This document shows, one piece after another, positions 57,409-64,000 of a DNA stretch of 64,000 nucleotides. A program made the translations under genes and the position numbers. Positions within the stretch are counted from its first letter, which is position 1. Every line of letters starts with the position of its first letter. The notes beneath the pieces were generated by a model, which saw only the letters and a program-made list of their open reading frames with translations, was not told the DNA's origin and made no database searches. Source of the DNA: Candidatus Paracaedibacter acanthamoebae (GTDB lineage Bacteria; Pseudomonadota; Alphaproteobacteria; Paracaedibacterales; Paracaedibacteraceae); NCBI RefSeq assembly GCF_000742835.1, contig NZ_CP008941.1, forward strand, positions 372,001 to 436,000. Reading direction: 5' to 3'.

Positions 57409-57636
57409 TGCAGGGTTCAGCGATGCCTTTGTCATTGCTAAAGAGCTTCGTTAGCTATTGTCATAGGGGAACCTGACTAGACCTTATATGGCATTATAAA
57501 CGTTTCTTTAAGACGAAATAATTGCCTTTTCCTGAACAACTCCCATCCGCACCTCAGAAAATCCCCCGTTCACAGCAAAAAACTGTGAACTGCAAAACGG
57601 ACTTTAGCGGTATTTCCTGAGAAACAAGGGCGTTTT

Positions 57637-57700
57637 TTAATGGTTAATAAAGTGTTAATTTTTATCCACTGAACCTGTGGATAACTTTGTGGATATGCTG
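57637..57700. other. oriC: Candidate chromosomal replication origin (DnaA boxes plus CtrA-type site)
   Basis: Three DnaA boxes stand in 35 bases: TTATCCACT (57662-57670), a perfect TGTGGATAA (57676-57684) and TGTGGATAT (57688-57696). Just left is TTAATAAAGTGTTAA (57644-57658), the TTAA-N7-TTAA form bound by CtrA in Caulobacter and Rickettsiales origins. The surrounding gene-free gap (57380-57964) is AT-rich, with GAATAAATTTTTATTTTTG near 57860 as a possible unwinding region. Known alphaproteobacterial origin neighbours (hemE, maf, dnaA) are not seen, so the claim rests on the sites alone. Confidence 0.55.
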
Positions 57701-57914
57701 TTGGGATAGTGGTAGTTATGACGGATGGACTGGGTTAAAAACCAGTTGCTGTTTTTTTGAGCAAACGCGTGAAAGGCGCAGAAAGTAAGGAGTTTTCCTA
57801 AAATAGTTGGGAATTTGTAAAGTATTTGATTTATATAGGAGTCAAGAGAAAACTACTGTGAATAAATTTTTATTTTTGAGGAAAAGATGAAACAAAATTA
57901 CTGTACCGCTCAGG

Positions 57915-57939
57915 AAAAAGGGGAGCAAAGCTCCCCTTT
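57915..57939 (-). terminator. Intrinsic terminator of ldtR
   Basis: A perfect ten-base stem AAAGGGGAGC/GCTCCCCTTT with loop AAA (57917-57939) lies 26 bases beyond the ldtR stop. On the minus strand it is followed by a T run (TTTTTCC). Confidence 0.9.
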
Positions 57940-57964
57940 GATAAAAAACACCGAGCGGTTATAG

Positions 57965-58423
57965 TTATCTGCGCGCTTCGCTCTTCATAAGACTTGTCCA
58001 AAATGTCTCGAGACGGTGCAGTGTTTCATCCAAAAGACCAACATGGTCATCTTGAATACCAACTGTCTTGAGAGAATCTGCATGCATCTTAAAAATAGAG
58101 TCGAGCTTACTATGTAACTCAACGCCTTTAGGGGATAAACGCACGTGGCTTGAGCGACGATCATGCGCTGATGGCTCTTGCACCAAATAACCGTTTTGAA
58201 CCATCTTGCGAAGGTTATAAGAAACATTAGACCCAAGGTAATAACCCCGGTTGGTAAGTTCCCCAACTGTTACTTGGCCTTTGCCTATGTTATAGAGCAC
58301 AAGACATTGGACGTTGTTAATGTCGCGAATGTCTAATCTGTCGAGTTCAGTACGAACAACATCGAGGAATAATCTATGTAAACGCTCGATCATGACTACT
58401 GATTTGAAGTAAGATTCCTTCAT
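57965..58423 (-). CDS. ldtR: MarR-family regulator of the LdtR type
   Basis: A 153-residue winged-helix regulator. MIERLHRLFLDVVRTELDRL and DINNVQCLVLYNIGKGQVTV, then LTNRGYYLGSNVSYNLRKMV (the recognition helix) and HDRRSSHVRLSPKG (the wing) match the LdtR branch, which in rhizobia and Liberibacter controls an L,D-transpeptidase and stress genes. The ATG at 58423 has AAGGTG upstream. It is a single gene with its own terminator. A CtrA-like site lies in its promoter region. Confidence 0.85.
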   Translation of the reverse strand: MKESYFKSVVMIERLHRLFLDVVRTELDRLDIRDINNVQCLVLYNIGKGQVTVGELTNRGYYLGSNVSYNLRKMVQNGYLVQEPSAHDRRSSHVRLSPKGVELHSKLDSIFKMHADSLKTVGIQDDHVGLLDETLHRLETFWTSLMKSEARR

Positions 58424-58473
58424 GGTCACACCTTGTAAAACTTGATTTCTAATTCCAATTTAGCGAGAATTGG

Positions 58474-58488
58474 TTAAAATTAATTTAA
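58474..58488. promoter_or_regulatory. CtrA-like site upstream of ldtR
   Basis: TTAAAATTAATTTAA fits TTAA-N7-TTAA and lies 50 bases upstream of the ldtR start, a suitable place for CtrA control. The region is so AT-rich that chance is a real possibility. Confidence 0.35.
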
Positions 58489-58667
58489 TCATCGTGAAAA
58501 AAATTTTTTTAAAGGGTAGTTTTGTTTTAACTACCCTCTGGGCAGAGAGCTTATTAATCACGACGTTTTGAGAATTTTCTCAAAATATTAAGAGCAATAT
58601 ACTGATTTTTTTATATAAAGTAAAGAAAAATAGTCAAACTGTTTCGATTTATTGTTGGGAATAATGG

Positions 58668-59132
58668 ATGAATCTTCTTGTTGATATTGAAAATTTGATT
58701 GCTGATTTTGGCTGGGAGTCCGATTGGATTGATGACAGTGAATTGGTGGCAGTCGCCAATGGCAAGTGGTGTGATTATCAAATCCACTTTATTTGGCAAA
58801 AGGCGATTGGCGCTTTGTACATTGTTTTTTTTGCAGATCTTCAATTTGAGGAGCCCTATAGTATAGACTTACTTCGGTTTATTATTGCGGCTAACCAGCG
58901 CATGTGGATGGGACATTTTGATTTATTAGAAGATGGGGCTATTAATTATAGACATGTGATTCATCTTTATAGTACGGATGAGGAGTGCGCTGAGAAAATC
59001 AAAGAAATTAGTTTTGTGATGTTTTCAGAATTTGACTTATTTTACCCTGGCTTCCAAAAACTCCAACACAACATTCCGTTAAGTCAGAGCGATATTGATT
59101 TACTGTCTTTAGAAATTCGAGGCAAAGCATGA
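58668..59132 (+). CDS. YbjN-domain protein
   Basis: A 154-residue protein of the YbjN/T3SS-chaperone-like fold. DSELVAVANGKWCDYQIHFIW, the FFADLQFEEPY strand and LRFIIAANQRMWMGHFDLLEDGAI are family features. Its four-base overlap with proC is the standard alphaproteobacterial ybjN-proC pair. A role in protein binding or stress response is suggested for the family but is not proven. Confidence 0.85.
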   Translation: MNLLVDIENLIADFGWESDWIDDSELVAVANGKWCDYQIHFIWQKAIGALYIVFFADLQFEEPYSIDLLRFIIAANQRMWMGHFDLLEDGAINYRHVIHLYSTDEECAEKIKEISFVMFSEFDLFYPGFQKLQHNIPLSQSDIDLLSLEIRGKA

Positions 59133-59899
59133 AAGTCCTTCTTGTTGGATATGGTCGAATGGGGAGTGCTTTAGCCACAGGGTGGTCAAAAGGTGATAGG
59201 ATAGACGTGACAGTCGTTTCGCCGCATTGTCCAACGTTATCCAATTTCTTTACGGATGTCAGGCTGATCCCTGATACTTATCAGCCCGATGTGATTGTTT
59301 TTGCTGTCAAGCCTCAACTCCTGTTGGATGTGGCGCCTCACTATGCAAAATTTATAACGGAACAGACAGTGGTTGTTTCGGTGGCCGCAGGATTTTCTCT
59401 AGGAAAGCTAAGCCAATTGATAGGCGGCTGTTTGGTTCGTGCCATGCCTAATTTACCAATAATTATTGGTCAGGGAGTTATTGGCCTATATGCTGATGAG
59501 ATTTCTGACCAGCAACATGAGAGTGTTGAGACCTTATTTAAAGAAGTCGGAACAATAATATGGGTAGGCTCAGAGCAATTAATTAATGCTATCACAGCTA
59601 TTAGTGGCAGTGGTCCCGCTTACTTTTATTATTTTACCGAATGCCTGGCCAGGGCAGGGGAGCATTTAGGGCTTTCATCCGATGTGGCCCTGGCGCTAGC
59701 CCAACAAACCTTTGTGGGGGCTGCCTCTTTGGTGAATGAAAACAGGGATGAGACTGTGAATGGATTACGACAGCAAGTTACAAGTCCAAAGGGAACCACG
59801 GCGGCTGCGTTGGTTGCTTTTGACCAAGAAAATTTAAGCGACTGTGTGGTGACAGCCGTTCAGGCAGCTTTTAAGAGAGCACAGGAATTATCACAATGA
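59129..59899 (+). CDS. proC: Pyrroline-5-carboxylate reductase
   Basis: A 256-residue NAD(P)H enzyme, the last step of proline synthesis. Cofactor site VGYGRMGSALATGW; AVKPQLL, RAMPNLPIIIGQGV and the late signature ISGSGPAYFYYFTE with TSPKGTTAAAL are all present. Four-base overlaps with the genes on both sides show a tight three-gene operon. proA/proB are not in the window. Confidence 0.96.
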   Translation: MKVLLVGYGRMGSALATGWSKGDRIDVTVVSPHCPTLSNFFTDVRLIPDTYQPDVIVFAVKPQLLLDVAPHYAKFITEQTVVVSVAAGFSLGKLSQLIGGCLVRAMPNLPIIIGQGVIGLYADEISDQQHESVETLFKEVGTIIWVGSEQLINAITAISGSGPAYFYYFTECLARAGEHLGLSSDVALALAQQTFVGAASLVNENRDETVNGLRQQVTSPKGTTAAALVAFDQENLSDCVVTAVQAAFKRAQELSQ

Positions 59900-60459
59900 A
59901 CCAAGAACACTATAAAATTGTTATGGAATCCATATGGGGGCTAGCCGAAGGGGGAATATCTTCTTTGATGGTTGATCGTATATCACAACACTCGTCCATA
60001 TCGGAGGCGAATGTCCTGGAACTTTTTCCTCATCAGCAAAATATTCTTTTAGCCATGATCGAAGATCTTAAATCACAAGTTGAGCTCCCTGCACTTGATA
60101 GTCAGCTAACGCCGCGTGATCAAATCTTTGATGCTGTAATGTTATACTTTGATGTCGCGCATCCCCGCCGGTTGGCGATTAAACAGGTGCTAGCAGATAT
60201 TCTATGGCACCCCTTGCTTTTAAACCACATTGTGCCACGGTTATATTCTTTAGGGGAGTCTATTATTGATAAGTATCAGCCGGGCTCAGGGGTGCTGCAG
60301 TTTGGTCAAAAATTAGCCTTTAAGGGGGCAATGGCCCACGCCTTAAGTGTGTTTGCCGATGATGATACTTTTGATTTATCCAAAACGATGGCTGCCCTTG
60401 ATCAGGGTTTAAAAACAGTTGAGAATTTAAAGGTCAATTGTCAAAATTTATTTCGGTAG
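59896..60459 (+). CDS. TetR-like helix-turn-helix protein
   Basis: A 187-residue protein overlapping proC by four bases. Residues 1-55 fit a TetR/COQ9 N-terminal HTH (ISSLMVDRISQHSSISEANV, then LELFPHQQNILLAM). The rest is helical. Genes of this sort often follow proC in alphaproteobacteria. The HTH is degenerate, and a COQ9-like lipid-binding role is an alternative. The ligand is unknown. Confidence 0.65.
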   Translation: MNQEHYKIVMESIWGLAEGGISSLMVDRISQHSSISEANVLELFPHQQNILLAMIEDLKSQVELPALDSQLTPRDQIFDAVMLYFDVAHPRRLAIKQVLADILWHPLLLNHIVPRLYSLGESIIDKYQPGSGVLQFGQKLAFKGAMAHALSVFADDDTFDLSKTMAALDQGLKTVENLKVNCQNLFR

Positions 60460-60483
60460 CTTAAATTTAATCAGCCTCTGCTT

Positions 60484-60516
60484 GGCCTTCCAGGCCCAAG
60501 CCGTCCATTTTTCCGA
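60484..60516 (-). repeat. Left arm of a 33-base inverted repeat pair
   Basis: This sequence, read on the minus strand as TCGGAAAAATGGACGG and onward, matches 63906-63938 on the plus strand at 29 of 33 bases. The pair brackets the decayed region 60.5-64 kb. The element it came from is not identified. Confidence 0.7.
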
Positions 60517-60614
60517 GACAGAGTAGGTGATGGATATTTTTTGAAAAGAAAAGATTTTATAAATCAAGATAGCGTCCAGAAAGTTGGTGTAAAAAGCAGT
60601 GAGCCCGCTGATCG

Positions 60615-60846
60615 TTAATTAGCCTCCCCATGCAGGAGGTTGATAGATTCTTGACCGGAATAAGGCCTGGAATCCATCCAGTCTTCATCCCAATGGATAA
60701 GAACCGCACCAATCAGCCGAATAGCAACATCATCATTGGGAATGATACCTACACAATCGGTGCGCCGTTTAATCTTTTTATTCAAGCGTTCTAGGGGGTT
60801 ATTGGAATAAATCTTGGCGGGTAACCGAGATCGTCTACTCGACTAT
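60615..60846 (-). pseudogene. IS256-family transposase fragment
   Basis: The minus strand encodes NPLERLNKKIKRRTDCVG and IIPNDDVAIRLIGAVLIHW, the conserved end of Mutator-type (IS256) transposases, ending at TAA 60615-60617. The frame is open only back to about 60846, where a TAG lies. The rest of the element is missing. Confidence 0.8.
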
Positions 60847-60946
60847 TTACGACAAACCATTGAGAGCATGTTGAATTTTAATAAATTACTACCATATATA
60901 GGAAAGCTATACTCTATTTAAGCTTTTATTATAAAAAGGATTATGT

Positions 60947-62125
60947 ATGCTTAAAAAATTAATGAGTTTGTCTTTTATTCTTTTATTCGGAGTGAAATAC
61001 AGTCACGCAATGGAATCTAATGAGGATCAGTTTGATTTTCTAAGAAATAAATATCCCTCTCTTGTAGAAAAATCTGAAGAAGCTTTTAAGTATTGTTGTG
61101 AAGAAAATATACACTATGAAAAATTAAAAAGTGCCTCCGAAAAAGCAAAGGACTCACCAGCAAAAATCTTAATGGATAATATCAAAGAAGAGATGAATAG
61201 GACAACCCTGCACTATTTCGGACCGCAGTATGAACAATTTGTGTTGAATCAACTGCAACCATTTATATCTACTCTTGCACAAAATCACCCTCAACATGGA
61301 TATTTTAAAGTTTTTTTCGGCCGCGCTTTAACAAATCATACTATTTTAGAAGATATTTTGTTAACTGCCAAATATCTCTATCAAGTTGTAAAAGATCAAG
61401 AGGGAGCGAATGTTTTGTTCTTGGGCCGAACACCTTGTTTAGTGCAAGTTGCTTATGAAGAGATTTGCAGAGGAGAAGGGGATGAAACTCAAAGACCTGT
61501 ACATCTTAATTTCTCTGGTCATCCAGATGCTTTAACTAAACGTAAAAGCAATTTTTTCAAATCTAACACTAATATAGCCCGTGATATTGTTACTTCTGAA
61601 AAGCTCTCTCATTATTTTTCCTATTTGGATACAAAAAATATTTTAAATACAAATAAGATATTTATTGTTGATATTCTTGCTTCTGGAGGTAGTTTAAATA
61701 GTTTTTTACGTATTTTGCATGCTTATTATCAAAGCCGAGAAGCAACTATGCCTGAATTATTATTTTTAAATTTAACTCAAGATATGAATTGGTCAATCGA
61801 CAGGTCAGAATTTTATACTTTCGAAAAAACGGGGGAAAGGAGTAATCACGGAATCCTCACACTACCGGAAGATCACGAAAAAAATATGAAGCTTTTTCAA
61901 TTAGCTGCCTACAGTATTCCAATTTTTGATAAAGTATTAACGACCATTCTCGACAACGATATGTTCCAAGAATTGCTTGTTCATGGTATTCAATACCCTG
62001 CTCAAAAATGGACACCACAATTTGATGAACAGAGAGAGAAGGGGGGCGCCTACCATCAGGAATTTTATCAATATCTTCGTCAAAACTTTAGGGATTTGAT
62101 GGAATCTCATAAACCGGCATTCTAG
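60947..62125 (+). CDS. Exported protein with a phosphoribosyltransferase-like motif
   Basis: A 392-residue intact protein. AAAAGGA precedes the ATG at 60947. A clear signal peptide (LMSLSFILLFGVKYSHA) ends near residue 21. Residues about 155-170 read NVLFLGRTPCLVQV, and residues 237-250 read KIFIVDILASGGSL, close to the PRPP-binding loop of type I phosphoribosyltransferases (hydrophobic strand, Asp, then small residues), although the usual second acidic residue is Ile. There is no other family match I can name. An exported protein of this fold would be unusual and could be a secreted effector. It stands in decayed DNA with a low-GC composition. Confidence 0.6.
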   Translation: MLKKLMSLSFILLFGVKYSHAMESNEDQFDFLRNKYPSLVEKSEEAFKYCCEENIHYEKLKSASEKAKDSPAKILMDNIKEEMNRTTLHYFGPQYEQFVLNQLQPFISTLAQNHPQHGYFKVFFGRALTNHTILEDILLTAKYLYQVVKDQEGANVLFLGRTPCLVQVAYEEICRGEGDETQRPVHLNFSGHPDALTKRKSNFFKSNTNIARDIVTSEKLSHYFSYLDTKNILNTNKIFIVDILASGGSLNSFLRILHAYYQSREATMPELLFLNLTQDMNWSIDRSEFYTFEKTGERSNHGILTLPEDHEKNMKLFQLAAYSIPIFDKVLTTILDNDMFQELLVHGIQYPAQKWTPQFDEQREKGGAYHQEFYQYLRQNFRDLMESHKPAF

Positions 62126-62126
62126 G

Positions 62127-62236
62127 TACCTCCCCGAAAATTCCGAGAATGTGTAGATACTGCGAATGAGTTTGTTAAATTCGAAGATGGCTTTGCGTGT
62201 ATTATTATGTGGTGACAGGGAACAAAGCTTTCGCAC
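62127..62236 (-). pseudogene. Tn3-family transposase fragment
   Basis: On the minus strand the frame 61937-62236 includes RKLCSLSPHNNTRKAIFEF and NKLIRSIYTFSEF, resembling the conserved VRKL...ALxELGrxxRTxF block of Tn3-type transposases. Only about 35 codons are alignable; the rest of the frame is a shadow of the exported-protein gene. A short, moderate match. Confidence 0.45.
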
Positions 62237-62799
62237 CAGGGCAGGCTACTTTGGTTCATTTCTTTTAAGGGTACTGGCCATTTTCGTTCCAAAATTCACG
62301 CTAAGAGCAACACCCACTAATCTTCCTGTACTTTATCCAAGAATAAAGGCTTGAAGGTGAACACTCAATTAACTTAACCAAGATCTTGATTTACAGCTGG
62401 ATACGAGGTTTTGCACAACAGAGCCGTTGATCCTAGAAGGTAGCTTTAAAAAAGAATCTATAAAAATTTTTTACAGGGTTATGCCGGTGCTTGGTAACCT
62501 AAGGCATCTTGAGCTCTAAAGCTTCCATCTATAAAGACAACTTTAAGTTTCAGAATATCATAGATTTTGAGACTCTTTGCCGACCATCATCTATTAGGTC
62601 CTATTTCATGGCTAGAGTCCTTTCCACCTACGGGTAAAAACTGCTTTACTGATTTGGCTAGCCCACGAGTAGAACTTATAAGTGAAACTAAGGGCATAAG
62701 TCATAATAAAATCATCTTTATTGCTAAGTTTCTAAGGGTTTCTTAACCTCTTGGTAACAAAATAGTTATAAATATGGGCTATTTAGATTGGCAAATGAG
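62237..62799. other. Decayed gap
   Basis: About 560 bases with no supported gene. A plus-strand frame at 62166-62354 has no coding features. I see only AT-rich non-coding or unrecognisable relic sequence between the Tn3-like and ars relics. Confidence 0.5.
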
Positions 62800-63170
62800 A
62801 TGTTAAAAGTTCTATTTCTCTGCTCCATCCTATGATCCTAAAGCTCTTGAAGGGCCAAGCAATTCCCATTGATGGATTATATAGTGAATCTTGGGATGAA
62901 TTAAAACATATATCCTTTGATCTAGTTATCACCGTTTGTGATGACGTAGCCGGAGAAAGTTGCCGCATTTTCCCAACTTCTTCTTTAAAAATTCATTGAG
63001 GTGTTCCTAATCCTGCTACTTTTGTGGGTACTTTTGAAGAAACCAAAGAGCAATTTGAGCGTGTCTATGCGATGTTGAAAAAACCGATCGAGATGTTATC
63101 TCATCTTCCTGTGGGGGAAGTGCTACAAGAAGAGTTAAATAATCAGATTAAGGCGATTAAATTTGACTAA
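62800..63170 (+). pseudogene. arsC: Arsenate reductase ArsC (thioredoxin/LMW-phosphatase type), relic
   Basis: MLKVLFLCS at 62800 begins the gene, but the catalytic CTGNSCR loop and about 25 following residues are deleted. The frame is then shifted to GQAIPIDGLYSESWDELKH and DLVITVCDDVAGESC, typical of this class. A TGA replaces the Trp of the HWGVPNPA motif near 62996. The last part ends KAIKFD at 63170. It is clearly dead. Confidence 0.8.
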
Positions 63171-63184
63171 CCATACACCCCTGC

Positions 63185-63301
63185 ATCGGCATAAACTCAG
63201 GAGCTGTACTTGCTACTGTAGTGGGTGTGTTAGTTGAAGTACCAGCAATGTTGGGGTTAGTTAGTATTGCTAATAAAACTAGAAGAAATTTTGTAGATTA
63301 G
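63185..63301 (+). pseudogene. ACR3-type arsenite efflux pump, C-terminal relic
   Basis: Thirty-eight codons read [20 protein letters not shown] then [16 protein letters not shown], the conserved end of ACR3 arsenite permeases, to TAG at 63299-63301. The body of the gene is missing between it and the arsC relic. Together they are the remains of an ars operon. Confidence 0.75.
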
Positions 63302-63331
63302 CTAAGTTAGGGACTTTCTAAGGGGCTCGTG

Positions 63332-63558
63332 CACTAATTTTTCTGCGTTTGATCCAATTATAGAGGCTGGTAGGAGAGCACTCAATTAGCTTTGCAATAG
63401 ATCGTTTACTGATGCCTTTCTTCAAGTAGAAATAATTTCATCATGATGCTGATCTAGTTTTAAAGTTTGCGCTGGTCCTTTTGGTCGCCCAAGGTTTTTC
63501 CCTTCTTGTTTGCATTTTTCTAGGGCTTCCTTTGTTCGTAGTGAAATAAATTCACGAT
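63332..63558 (-). pseudogene. Serine recombinase (resolvase) C-terminal fragment, minus strand
   Basis: The minus strand encodes EFISLRTKEALEKCKQEGKN and LGRPKGPAQTLKLDQHH, then, after a frameshift, KKGISKRSIAKLIECSPTSL and YNWIKRRK, the linker and HTH of a resolvase/invertase. The catalytic domain is missing. It meets the plus-strand copy head to head at about 63557. Confidence 0.7.
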
Positions 63559-63894
63559 ACAAATAACCTTACTAACGAGGTTTTAATTACTGTATTTTCC
63601 ATGATAGCTGAGCTTGAGCGTGATTTCATATCAGAACGTACTAAAGAAGGATTAAATGCCAGAAAGGAAAAAGGGATAAATTTAGGAAAACCAAAAGGAA
63701 CTCTTCAGTCTTCTATGTATGATCAGGATAAAGATAAAATTTTCCATCTCTACCAGCTTGATGTTCCTTTTCGTAAAATTATTAAAACACACATCAAGTA
63801 TGGAAAATATGCTTCCCTTAAAGAATACATCGACAAGAGAGAATCTCAGGAATCTGCAAATCTTTTGGATGAAAAATACTCTGATTTAAGCTAA
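63556..63894 (+). pseudogene. Serine recombinase (resolvase) C-terminal fragment, plus strand
   Basis: The frame opens at about 63556 (TNNLTNEVLITVFSM) and continues AELERDFISERTKEGLNARK and INLGKPKGT, the end of the catalytic domain and linker of a resolvase. A poor HTH follows to the TAA at 63892. The N-terminal catalytic domain with its Ser is missing, so it is not active. An internal ATG at 63601 could yield a 97-residue DNA-binding piece. It forms an inverted pair with the minus-strand fragment. Confidence 0.7.
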
Positions 63895-63905
63895 TTCTAA
63901 TTGCC

Positions 63906-63938
63906 TCAGAAAAATGGACGGTTTGGGCTTGGAAGGCT
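63906..63938 (+). repeat. Right arm of the 33-base inverted repeat pair
   Basis: TCAGAAAAATGGACGG and onward matches the reverse complement of 60484-60516 with four differences. It lies near the right edge of the window and marks the far side of the decayed accessory region. Confidence 0.7.
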
Positions 63939-64000
63939 TACTTGAGTCTGTTCCTGACAAGCCGGGTAAATTTAACTTAAGCGAAATTTATTTTGACTAG

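Noticed and set aside
62166-62354. 62-codon plus-strand frame
   Set aside because: No family match; opposite to a Tn3-like fragment in decayed DNA.

Overview
The window looks like chromosome of a host-associated alphaproteobacterium, most probably of the Holosporales/Caedibacter-Odyssella type. This is inferred from gene content and style, not from a search. Supporting points are the mdh-sucC-sucD-sucA-sucB-lpdA block, a short alphaproteobacterial-type ProRS, an LdtR-like MarR regulator, an IHF-like protein, an AT-rich background, a Ti-type TraA relaxase, many decayed insertion sequences, several signal-peptide proteins of unknown function, and palindromic GC-rich repeats scattered between housekeeping genes.

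Layout. 1-0.5 kb: right end of an IS21-family element that has cut a LysR gene. 0.7-3.3 kb: a four-gene unit with two small XRE regulators, an unknown protein and a receiver-like protein that seems to lack its phosphoacceptor. 3.4-7.4 kb: remnant of a Ti-type conjugation module (membrane coiled-coil protein, TraA, TraD) with a likely oriT between the divergent traA and traD genes, next to tRNA-Thr. 7.9-15.7 kb: housekeeping genes (rsfS, rlmH, tyrS, anmK, an AmiD-like amidase, ffh, rpsP, rimM) with repeat-rich gaps; a decayed IS6 copy and an IS6-end MITE follow rimM, where trmD-rplS would be expected. 16.4-25.2 kb: an accessory island with a methyltransferase, a large membrane protein and a compact four-gene operon (amino acid dehydrogenase, cupin, VOC-PLP fusion, O-methyltransferase-like protein) facing a LysR regulator. 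This operon is the best candidate for an undescribed small-molecule pathway.

25.3-33.5 kb: tRNA-Leu, a broken SDR, tag, methylmalonyl-CoA mutase, mutT, a cyclic-nucleotide-binding MscS channel, an Lrp regulator and an esterase. 33.5-42.9 kb: TCA-cycle block with an unknown exported or membrane-anchored protein inserted between sucD and sucA. 43-45.2 kb: two IS6 copies in the same orientation around a secreted-protein gene. 45.6-52 kb: parE, an IHF/HU protein, tatD, a metallo-beta-lactamase-fold hydrolase, pfkA, plsY, tRNA-His. 52-60.5 kb: a Cache-HAMP adenylate cyclase, proS, holB, an intergenic region with three DnaA boxes and a CtrA-type site (candidate oriC), ldtR, ybjN-proC and a TetR-like gene.

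60.5-64 kb: decayed accessory DNA with IS256, Tn3-like and resolvase fragments, relics of arsC and an ACR3 arsenite pump, and one intact exported protein with a phosphoribosyltransferase-like motif. The class III cyclase and the cNMP-binding channel could form a second-messenger circuit. The TCA genes and methylmalonyl-CoA mutase point to a working oxidative metabolism despite the genome decay.
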